A stretch of DNA of 22,967 bases, taken from NCBI GenBank assembly GCA_018399915.1, contig JAGYNW010000006.1, positions 1-22,967 on the forward strand, in the 5' to 3' direction. This stretch comes from Candidatus Omnitrophota bacterium (GTDB lineage: Bacteria > Omnitrophota > Gorgyraeia > Zapsychrales > Zapsychraceae). Positions 15,858 to 22,967 of the stretch are shown piece after piece (the stretch's first letter is position 1; every line of letters begins with the position of its first letter). Under the pieces are notes generated by a model. The model did not search any database. It was not told the DNA's origin and was given only the letters and a program-made list of their open reading frames with translations. Both the position numbers and the translations under genes were made by a program.

Positions 15858-18800
15858 TTATTTTGATATCGTTTCAATCAGTTCAAGTGCCTCATCGATT
15901 TCTCCATGAATATCGTCAAAATTCGCATGTTTCTGTTCTAATTGTTTTTGAAGACTTTTGATCCGCTGTTGTTCCATATTCAATTTTTGGCTATATTCTT
16001 CTCGGGTTTCAACAAATTGGCTCTCAAGACTCTTTACGGTGTCTTTAAGCGACTGATTCTGCTGGGATACCCTGTCCAGCCTTTCTTGGATCTCTGCGCG
16101 TTTCTTCTCGAGCTTTTGAGTCAATTGGTCTTTTTGTTTGAAATCCCTAGTAATGGCCTTGAGTTCTTTTTTTAGTTCTGCAATCTCCGTAATCAAAGGA
16201 TCTTTTGTATCAGTAACCGCGGCAATCTGGGAACGCAATTGTGTGATTGTATCAGCATCATCTTTGCGACTCTTTTTGAGTTCAGATATCTCTTGATTAA
16301 GAGTGCTTAGCTCTTTAAGCAGGTTCTCAATGGATTTGTTTTTATCTCTGATCTCATCGAAAACATCCGTGTTTTGTGCTTTCTGGCTTAAGGTGTCTTT
16401 GAGTCTACGGATATCTTTTTCAAGGGATTGATTTTGCTCTTTTGCGCTCTTCAATTGATTGTAGATATATCCGCGTTCTTTCAAGGCTTCATCGTATAAT
16501 TTTGACTGGGCCTTCATATCCGCGGCCTGCTGTTGCAATTGTATTTTATATGATTTAAGTGTTTCTTCCAAGCTAGAATTTTCTTTCTTCAACGTTCGGA
16601 TTTCTTTTTGTAAAGGCGCCTGGACAGAGGCGGCCAAATCTTTCTTCTCTTTTTGAAGTTGGTTAATCTGATCATTGAGTTGAGTGATCTGGTCAGATAA
16701 TAATTCTGTTCTTGCCGCATAATTCTTAGCGACATCTTCTTTGTTTGCGCCTAGCGTGGTTAACTCGCCTTTCAGTACATGGATTTGTTTAAGGAGCGGA
16801 TCCTGAATTTTATCAATCTGTTTGGGAATGGAGGCAATGGTTTTTTCTAAAGAATCCTTTTGCTCTCTTAATGTTTGCACCCTTGCGCTAAGTTCTTCCA
16901 TTCGCTTTTTAAGCTGTTCCATCTCGCTGTTTTGATTGCTGACAAGCGTGACTTTTGCTGACAGATCCGTCTCCAACGATGTGATATGGTTTTCATACGT
17001 TTTTTCCATATCATTGATGGTTGCCTTGGATTGACGCACAACTTTATCCAGGTTTTCAGTAATTTTTAAATTGGAAGCTTCGAGTTTTTTATACTCCGTG
17101 AGCGTTTGTGTTAATCTATCGCGCAATTGTGAATTTTCTGTCTTCAGTTCTGTAATGGATTTATTCAATTGCGAAATAACATTATCTTGCGTGTTTTTTC
17201 CATTATTTAATGACTGTATTTGTTCTGTTAATTGGGTCAGTTGTTGCTGATTATCTTTTTCCAGGGATTCTTTGAGCTCCAGAAGCTCTGAATAAAGTCC
17301 ACTTATCTGCATATTTTTGTCTTGCAATTGCTGATTTTGTGATGTTAGTCTATCCATGTTTTTTTGTGATTGAGTGAATTCCGTTCTAAGGGAACTCAAA
17401 AGAGAGTCCTTTTCTGAGAGCACTTTGCTTAAAGATCGAATTTTCTCTTGCAATGGTTCTTTGGCCTCCTGGATTTGTTGGGGCACAGAAGATTTCAGTG
17501 TATTGATCTGGGATTCATGCTTCTCAATGGCTTGCGCGAGTTTCTGCTTTTCTTCTGTCAAAGATTGAATACGTCTTTGCGATTCATTTAATGATTGTTC
17601 TTTTTCGTCAATATTTTCTTTCAGTTGTTCAATCATTTGATTTAATGGCCGTTGCGCCTGTTCCACTTTAACCGGGATCATTCCCTGCAGTTGTTCAATC
17701 TCAGCCATCAAAGTCTTAATCTTAGCTTGCAAAGGCTGTTTTGCTGTGGCAACCATTTCGGGAACTTGCGTTCTTACGGCTTGTATTTGATCTTTCAGTT
17801 CTTTAACCGTCTGCATCAATTGCTCTTTTTCTTGACCCAGCGCACTGACCTTTTGATCAAGATCTTTTTTATCGTCTGAGATAATCTTTTTTTCTTGGGA
17901 TAATTGAGAAATTCTGGACTTATCGTTCTCTTGTTTTTCCTTTAACTCACTAACAGTCTTATTTAAAGATTGATTCTGCTGTTCCATGTCCGATAAACGC
18001 ACGTTTAATGCAGCTTTTGCCTTCTCAGCTTTTCTTTGAATATCAGTAACCGCTTTGATTTCTTTTTCTTTATCATTAAGCTGGGCGGAAAGCTTTGCAA
18101 TCTTATTTTGCAAGGGTTGTTCCGCTTGACTCACTTTAAGCGGTATGGCCGCTTGCAGTTCATTTATTTTAGCATTCAGATCCTCGATCGTTTTAACCAG
18201 CGGAGCTTTAACTTTTTCTATAGTTTGTGGAAGACGGGCTTGAGTTTTTCCGAGATCCTCCTGCAATGAATTTATTTTGGCGACAAAACTCCCTTTCGCC
18301 TTTTCAGCCTCTTGAAGTTGCTTTTGAACCGTTGCGCTTTCTTTTATCAGATTTTTCTTTTCTTCAGACAATGTTGCCAACCGGTCTTCCTGCGATTTTA
18401 AGCGCTGGGTAAGTTGGCGGATCTCTTTTTGCAAAGGCTCCTGAACTTTTTGAACAGCCTCAGGCAGCTCAGCCCGCGCTTCTTCTAATTTTTGCGTCAG
18501 GTCGGTTATATCCTGCGTCAATCGTTGATTTTCTTTATTAAAAGCGTCCCGTTGAGTGGTCAATTTGTTAATTTGTCCTGCAAACTGATCTGTCTTTTCG
18601 GATAAATCATTGAAGTTATCTTGTTTTGCTTGTAATTTTGCAGAGAGATCTTCAATTTGCGCTTGTAAAGGTTCTCTGGCTTCAGCTACCTGAAGCGGTA
18701 AAATCTTTTTCAGTTCTAAAATTTCTTCTTTCAGATTTGTGATCAAAGCATTTAAGGGTGTTTTTGCTTTCTCAATTATATCCGGGATCCCTGATTTTGT

Positions 18801-21800
18801 TGCGGTCAATTGCTCTTGAAGCTGATCGATTTGTTTACCCTTTTGCTCAATTTCACGTGAGGCTTCGGATAATTTTTGTTCCAATGAATTTTTTTGCTCT
18901 TTTAAGCCTTCATAAGATTGTTGCTGATCTTTCAGATCGCTTTTTAAAAGAGCGATCTGATTTTCCAAAGGTTTTTTATTTTCAGAAATGATTTGAGGAA
19001 TAGACTTTTTCATTTCATCCAATTGGGTTCTGAGCTGGTCGATCTCCTTCTCCAAGGGAGCTTTGGCTTTTTGAACTGCTTGGGGAATTTGGGCCTGGGC
19101 CACATTAACTTTCTCTTGCAGCGCTGAGACTTTTGTTGAGAGATCTGCATTGTTGTCAGACAACTCTTTATTGCGTTTTTCAAAATCCTGTTTTTCTGCT
19201 TCTAGGGCGTTTTGCGCTTGCGTCAAAAGATCCGTTTTTTGATCTCTCGATTTGATCTGATCAATAAAATCATCAATCTTTTTTAAAAGCGGCGCCTTGG
19301 CTTTGGCAATTGTGTCCGGAATCTGCGCCTGTGTACGGCTCAAATCTGTCTGCAAGATGCCAATCTTTTCATCTTTTGTACTAATGGACTTTTGCAGGGC
19401 CTGGAGTTGTTGTTCAAGATCTTTATTAGCAGTTTGAAGAGCTTTGATCTCAACCTGTCTTTCTTTAAGTTGCTCCGTCAATAAAGCGACCTGATTCTGC
19501 AATGGTTTTTTATTGCTGGCAATGATCTCTGGAATAGATTTCTTAATCGATGTTAACTCTTGGTTCAAACCCTCAATCTCAGAAAGCAGAGGGGTTTTGG
19601 TTTCTTCAATGATCAAGGGAACTTTATTTTGCAGTTGCGTATGTTGCGCCTGCAAAGACGTCAGGTCTTTTTCCAGGGTCTGCTTAGCCTGTTGCGCCTC
19701 TTCCCATTGACGGTTTGTTACCTTCAAATCCTGAACGAGATTTTTTGTCCTTTTTTCCTGTTCCGTCAAATTCGCGGTTTTGGACTCAAGATCCTGCTTC
19801 AGTTTATCTATTTGGGTGATCAATACGCGTTTGGCCTGTTCAATCTTGATAGGTATCAATTCATTTAATTGGGTGTTTTGAGCCTGCAATTCCGCAACTT
19901 TTGCCTCCAAGGGCAGACGTGTTTCTTCAATAATCCCAGGCACAGATGAACGGCTTTCTTCAAGCTGCTTTACAGTCGTGGTTAACTTTTGAGAGATCGC
20001 GGCTATTTCCCGAGATTTCTGTTGCGTCCATTGGTCTTTTTCCGCAGCAAAACTTTCCTTAAGTTCTTTCATTTGTTGCTTCAAACTATCTTGCGAGGAA
20101 ACCGCTTGGTCAAGTTGTTTAAGCAATTCTTGATTCTTGGCTTCCAGAGTCTGGATCCGGGCCTCATATTCCTTGATTCTTTCATCCTTACGCAAAACAA
20201 GTGAATCTGCATCGTCTAACTTTTTGTTCAAGGTTTTGATTTCCTGGTCCATTTGCGTGATTTTCTGATGCAATTGTTGATTTTCCTGCTGATGGACTTC
20301 CAGGGACTGATCACTTTCTAAAAGTCTTTTTTCCAAAAACTTGATGCTGGTTTTTAATGGCAATTCCACTTCCCTGATCTTTTGCGGGATTGAATCTTTG
20401 GTCTCCTGCAAAGACTTTTTGAGGGTTGCCACCTCTCTGGTCAATGATTCCGCTTCATTGACACGCGTGACCAGGAAGCTTTTAACTTCATTAAGATTGG
20501 ACTGCATCTCCTCAATTTGTTTATCCTTATTGGCTATCGTCAAGCGGTATCCCCTTACTTGAGAATTTAATTCATTGATGTTTTCTTCCAAAGGTTCTTT
20601 TGTGGCGATTAATTTAGATTGAGATATCTGTATTTGCGATTTAAGCTTATCCCGCATATCCGCCAAGGCTTTATCCAGAGATTCCCGCACTTTGGCTTTT
20701 TGAGCCATCTCTTTCTGGAGTTTTTGTTTCTCCGACCGGATTGAATCAAGTTGTTCCTCTTTTTTTCGCAGGTCTGATTGATTTTCGACTAAGGTTTCCT
20801 CTAAAGAAAGAATCTTATTATTCAGTTTTTTTTCATTTTCCTCAAAAAGGGCTTTCTGATTGTCCAGCCTGGTCTGCAGTTTTACAGTTGTGCTTTGGGC
20901 ATCGTCAAGTTTATCTTTAAGCGAATCTGTCAATTCTTCCAATGACTGGATCATTGCATTTTTTTGTTTTACTAAATTCTCAGAATCAGTAAATTTTTTG
21001 CTTAACAGATCGATCTCGTCTTTAAGCGGCTTTGTGTTTTCTGCTATCTTAAGAGGCACTGATGCGGATAATTGTTGGGTTTCTTTTTTTGCGTCTTCCA
21101 ACTGCCCGCGTAGATCACGATTAGCCTTCTCCAAATCCGAGATCTTTTTGGAAAGGAGCGTATTATTACTCTTTAAAGCTGTATTGATTTTGGCTTGTTC
21201 CTTAACCGCTTCTTCATTGGTTTGCAAAACATCCTGCAAATTCGCTAATTGTCTTTGTCCTTCATTGACGTGTTTTTCAAAGGTTGTGTTTTTTTGCGTT
21301 AAGGCTTGAATCAAATTGTCTTTGTCCGACAATTTGTCATTCAAGTCTTTAATGGTTGATTTAAAAGGAGCGGTGGCCTTTTCAATTAAAAGAGGTCTTT
21401 CGCGGTTCTTTTCCTGAAGCTTGTTTTGTAAGGCCTCAATCTTTTTATTCAGGGCTTCTCTGATCTGGATCTGGCTGGTTAATTCTTCTGACCGTTTCAT
21501 GAGGTCAGAATTCAAATTGCTGATCAACGATTCTTTTTCATTGAAAAGTCGCACTTTTTCCGTTAACGATTGAGAGAGGTTCTTGATTTTTTCTTCTAAT
21601 GGATTCTTTGCTGCTGCAATGACACCTGGCATTGCCGAACGGATATCCTGCAATTCATTTTGAAGATTTTTCACCTGTGTTTCAAGTGCTGTTTTGTCTT
21701 GAATAATCCCTGCGATTTTGTCATTCTTTTCAACCCTTATTTTTTTCAGAGAAGCAATTATTTTTTCCTTGTCAGCGATATTTCTGCGGGCTTCTTGCAA

Positions 21801-22967
21801 TTCTTTACTGACAGAACGGACTGTTTCTTCATGTTGTTTTTGCAATACTGCAATGGCTTCATCCATCTGTTGGTCTTTTAACTGCCGGCGTTTTGTCATC
21901 TCGGAAAGTTCGGATTCCAAAGCCGTTTTGGCAGCCCGCAATACCTGAATCTCTTTTAGGCCCGCCTCATTTTCTTTAGAAATGGACGCTATGCGGTCTT
22001 CTTTTAGGCTGATGTCTTTTTGCAAATCAGACAAAGAGGTTTTTAATTTATCTATCTGCTCGAACAATGGATTTTTGGCTTCTTGAATTTGATTAGGAAT
22101 ATCGTCTCGAAGACTTTTAAATTGCGATTGAAGCTCGGCAAATTGTGTTTCCAATGCCTTTTTTTGCGCGCTCAAGGTATTTATCTCATTTAATTGGGAT
22201 GCAAGTTTTTGTTCGTATTGGGCGACTAGGGAGCGTGCCTCTTCAATCTGCTGCTCTTTCTGACGACTGCCTCTGATCAAGGTCTCGATTTCATTCTTGA
22301 GTGGCATTTGGGATTTCGCTATCTTTTCCGGTAAGGCATTTTGTGCGTCTTTGAGTTCAGACTCCAACTTTCGGGCCTCCTGCTGAAAAGATTCTTTTTG
22401 CTTTTGAATTTGTGCTAAATTTTCCTCTAAAGAAGATGCCTTCTTTTGTAATTGACTGATAAAAGAATTTTTTTGTGATAATTCTTTCGCTGTTTCTGCC
22501 ATGGTTTTATTAAGGGTCTCCATCTTTTCCTCATGTGATTGCCGGAGTTCCTTTAATTTGCGTGGAAGTTGCGCGGCAGCAGACTTTAGTTCATCGCGCA
22601 AATCGTTAATGGTGCTTTCAAGGGTTTGTCTCTTTTCTGTCAGTTTATTGAGCGCTTGTTCTGTTTGCGCTTTTTCATTTTCAATCGAATCAATTTTCTT
22701 ATCTTTTGCCGCGATGATTGCAGTGGCTTTATTTAACTCGTTCTCAAGATCGCGCAATTGTACGCCCATAGAACTTCTTGTAGCCGTGATCTTATCAGAA
22801 AATTGTGCAATCGTATTATCAAGCTTTGTTTCCAATTCTTTCACCTTAGCGGCTAACGCTTCTTTGCTTTCTTGTGTGGATTTTAATTCTTGCAGGCTTT
22901 GTTCACGTTGACGTGTCACTTCCGCGATAAGGGCCTCTTTTTCCTTAACGGTGTCGGTTGCTGCGCG
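15858..22967 (-). CDS. Giant coiled-coil protein with periodic two-proline motifs, 5' end outside window
   Basis: The frame is open from the window edge to a TAA at 15858, giving at least 2369 residues (roughly 265 kDa visible). It is continuous alpha-helical coiled coil: heptad-patterned Leu/Ile/Val with abundant Glu, Lys, Gln, Ser, Asp. I find no cysteine at all and only two tryptophans (codons near 20030 and 19706). No membrane segment, ATPase motif or globular domain is visible. Every 29-150 residues the helix carries a motif of the form hydrophobic-Pro, eight residues, Pro-Leu-x3-Ile-x2-Leu, often with Ala-Lys before the second Pro; about 21 copies are intact and seven degenerate. The last 320 codons have only half-motifs. 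A GTG at 22919 is in frame, but coding pattern continues above it, so it is not the start. Similarity searches would probably return SMC, myosin or generic chromosome-segregation names through composition. Function is unknown; a scaffold, filament or cell-spanning rod is a guess. Confidence 0.85.
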   Translation of the reverse strand, partial: RAATDTVKEKEALIAEVTRQREQSLQELKSTQESKEALAAKVKELETKLDNTIAQFSDKITATRSSMGVQLRDLENELNKATAIIAAKDKKIDSIENEKAQTEQALNKLTEKRQTLESTINDLRDELKSAAAQLPRKLKELRQSHEEKMETLNKTMAETAKELSQKNSFISQLQKKASSLEENLAQIQKQKESFQQEARKLESELKDAQNALPEKIAKSQMPLKNEIETLIRGSRQKEQQIEEARSLVAQYEQKLASQLNEINTLSAQKKALETQFAELQSQFKSLRDDIPNQIQEAKNPLFEQIDKLKTSLSDLQKDISLKEDRIASISKENEAGLKEIQVLRAAKTALESELSEMTKRRQLKDQQMDEAIAVLQKQHEETVRSVSKELQEARRNIADKEKIIASLKKIRVEKNDKIAGIIQDKTALETQVKNLQNELQDIRSAMPGVIAAAKNPLEEKIKNLSQSLTEKVRLFNEKESLISNLNSDLMKRSEELTSQIQIREALNKKIEALQNKLQEKNRERPLLIEKATAPFKSTIKDLNDKLSDKDNLIQALTQKNTTFEKHVNEGQRQLANLQDVLQTNEEAVKEQAKINTALKSNNTLLSKKISDLEKANRDLRGQLEDAKKETQQLSASVPLKIAENTKPLKDEIDLLSKKFTDSENLVKQKNAMIQSLEELTDSLKDKLDDAQSTTVKLQTRLDNQKALFEENEKKLNNKILSLEETLVENQSDLRKKEEQLDSIRSEKQKLQKEMAQKAKVRESLDKALADMRDKLKSQIQISQSKLIATKEPLEENINELNSQVRGYRLTIANKDKQIEEMQSNLNEVKSFLVTRVNEAESLTREVATLKKSLQETKDSIPQKIREVELPLKTSIKFLEKRLLESDQSLEVHQQENQQLHQKITQMDQEIKTLNKKLDDADSLVLRKDERIKEYEARIQTLEAKNQELLKQLDQAVSSQDSLKQQMKELKESFAAEKDQWTQQKSREIAAISQKLTTTVKQLEESRSSVPGIIEETRLPLEAKVAELQAQNTQLNELIPIKIEQAKRVLITQIDKLKQDLESKTANLTEQEKRTKNLVQDLKVTNRQWEEAQQAKQTLEKDLTSLQAQHTQLQNKVPLIIEETKTPLLSEIEGLNQELTSIKKSIPEIIASNKKPLQNQVALLTEQLKERQVEIKALQTANKDLEQQLQALQKSISTKDEKIGILQTDLSRTQAQIPDTIAKAKAPLLKKIDDFIDQIKSRDQKTDLLTQAQNALEAEKQDFEKRNKELSDNNADLSTKVSALQEKVNVAQAQIPQAVQKAKAPLEKEIDQLRTQLDEMKKSIPQIISENKKPLENQIALLKSDLKDQQQSYEGLKEQKNSLEQKLSEASREIEQKGKQIDQLQEQLTATKSGIPDIIEKAKTPLNALITNLKEEILELKKILPLQVAEAREPLQAQIEDLSAKLQAKQDNFNDLSEKTDQFAGQINKLTTQRDAFNKENQRLTQDITDLTQKLEEARAELPEAVQKVQEPLQKEIRQLTQRLKSQEDRLATLSEEKKNLIKESATVQKQLQEAEKAKGSFVAKINSLQEDLGKTQARLPQTIEKVKAPLVKTIEDLNAKINELQAAIPLKVSQAEQPLQNKIAKLSAQLNDKEKEIKAVTDIQRKAEKAKAALNVRLSDMEQQNQSLNKTVSELKEKQENDKSRISQLSQEKKIISDDKKDLDQKVSALGQEKEQLMQTVKELKDQIQAVRTQVPEMVATAKQPLQAKIKTLMAEIEQLQGMIPVKVEQAQRPLNQMIEQLKENIDEKEQSLNESQRRIQSLTEEKQKLAQAIEKHESQINTLKSSVPQQIQEAKEPLQEKIRSLSKVLSEKDSLLSSLRTEFTQSQKNMDRLTSQNQQLQDKNMQISGLYSELLELKESLEKDNQQQLTQLTEQIQSLNNGKNTQDNVISQLNKSITELKTENSQLRDRLTQTLTEYKKLEASNLKITENLDKVVRQSKATINDMEKTYENHITSLETDLSAKVTLVSNQNSEMEQLKKRMEELSARVQTLREQKDSLEKTIASIPKQIDKIQDPLLKQIHVLKGELTTLGANKEDVAKNYAARTELLSDQITQLNDQINQLQKEKKDLAASVQAPLQKEIRTLKKENSSLEETLKSYKIQLQQQAADMKAQSKLYDEALKERGYIYNQLKSAKEQNQSLEKDIRRLKDTLSQKAQNTDVFDEIRDKNKSIENLLKELSTLNQEISELKKSRKDDADTITQLRSQIAAVTDTKDPLITEIAELKKELKAITRDFKQKDQLTQKLEKKRAEIQERLDRVSQQNQSLKDTVKSLESQFVETREEYSQKLNMEQQRIKSLQKQLEQKHANFDDIHGEIDEALELIETISK
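17427..19940 (-). repeat. Region of two-proline motif doublets spaced 29 residues
   Basis: In this part of the giant gene motifs often occur as pairs exactly 29 residues apart. The pairs start at codons 19940/19853, 19619/19532, 19085/18998, 18785/18698, 18230/18143 and 17762/17675. Single copies at 19319, 18464 and 17483 lie between them. Gaps from one group to the next are 64, 71, 78 or 127 residues. The 19853 copy has Val in place of the second Pro; all others listed have both prolines. Example cores are IPQAVQKAKAPLEKEI and VPEMVATAKQPLQAKI. Confidence 0.75.
21396..22799 (-). repeat. 78-residue (234-bp) protein repeat array, seven motif copies
   Basis: Within the giant gene, motif positions (codon of the first proline slot) fall at 22799, 22565, 22331, 22097, 21863, 21629 and 21395, exactly 234 nt apart each time. 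Copies at 22331, 22097, 21629 and 21395 keep both prolines. The copy at 22565 keeps the first only, and those at 22799 and 21863 keep only the hydrophobic spacing. The degenerate copies at 22565 and 21863 share HEE at the same offset, so they are related rather than coincidental. The repeat is visible in protein, while DNA identity between units is low, so the duplications are old. Confidence 0.75.

Noticed and set aside
15942..22911. Many plus-strand open frames opposite the giant gene and others opposite rnf genes
   Set aside because: They are mirror frames of the strongly biased coding strand, lack consistent ribosome-binding sites and resemble no protein family.
15858..22919. GTG at 22919 as start of the giant coiled-coil gene
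   Set aside because: The same frame continues 16 codons further to the window edge with the same Lys/Glu-rich composition and no ribosome-binding site precedes the GTG, so the gene is 5'-truncated by the window.
15858..22967. Naming the giant protein as SMC, myosin or chromosome-segregation ATPase
   Set aside because: Only coiled-coil composition would support this; no Walker motifs, hinge or motor domain are present in the visible part.
1..22967. tRNA, rRNA, CRISPR array, insertion sequence or integration site
   Set aside because: I saw no clover-leaf candidates, spaced direct DNA repeats, transposase genes or target-site duplications; the coiled-coil repeats are divergent at DNA level and are protein-level.

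Overview
The window is 23 kb of densely packed bacterial DNA in which every supported gene lies on the minus strand, so biological reading order runs from high to low coordinates. The contents suggest a Gram-negative, probably anaerobic or facultative bacterium: a complete Rnf ferredoxin:NAD+ oxidoreductase cluster with RseC, an AmrS-type radical SAM protein, class II fumarase, and the NfeD/slipin pair. The rnf order B-C-D-G-E-A and the long multi-cluster RnfB resemble Bacteroidetes and other non-proteobacterial lineages. The giant coiled-coil gene would fit candidate phyla such as Omnitrophota or Elusimicrobiota. No phylogenetic marker is present, so this placement is only a guess.

Layout in reading order. 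(1) 22967-15858: a giant coiled-coil protein open at the window edge, with at least 2369 residues visible. (2) 15846-10748: pepA (leucyl aminopeptidase), nfeD, a slipin/SPFH gene and fumC follow with 11-28 nt gaps or TAATG overlaps, so they look co-transcribed with the giant gene. (3) A promoter at 10698-10670, then a PilZ-domain gene, rseC and rnfBCDGEA (10622-4659), tightly packed. (4) trkA and trkH (4589-1767), a K+ uptake system 69 nt behind rnfA. (5) A 620-nt non-coding gap holding promoter-like sites, a palindrome and a possible 24-residue micro-ORF. (6) amrS (1145-129) and the first 38 codons of xthA (116-1).

The working theme of the 10.6-1.7 kb part is membrane energetics: Rnf couples ferredoxin and NAD(H) to an ion gradient, TrkAH uses the membrane potential to take up K+, and a PilZ protein heads the transcript. 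NfeD/slipin is a membrane-protease and scaffold pair.

The most unusual object is the giant coiled-coil protein. Its heptads are interrupted by about 28 copies (21 intact, 7 degenerate) of a two-proline motif of form hydrophobic-Pro, eight residues, Pro-Leu, three residues, Ile, two residues, Leu. Spacings between copies are quantised: 29, 64, 71, 78, 113 and 127 residues, all equal to one modulo seven. The N-terminal visible part holds seven copies at exactly 78-residue intervals. I do not recognise this architecture. Three starts were corrected from the longest reading: trkA begins at 4589, rnfD at GTG 7424, and the giant gene has no start in the window.
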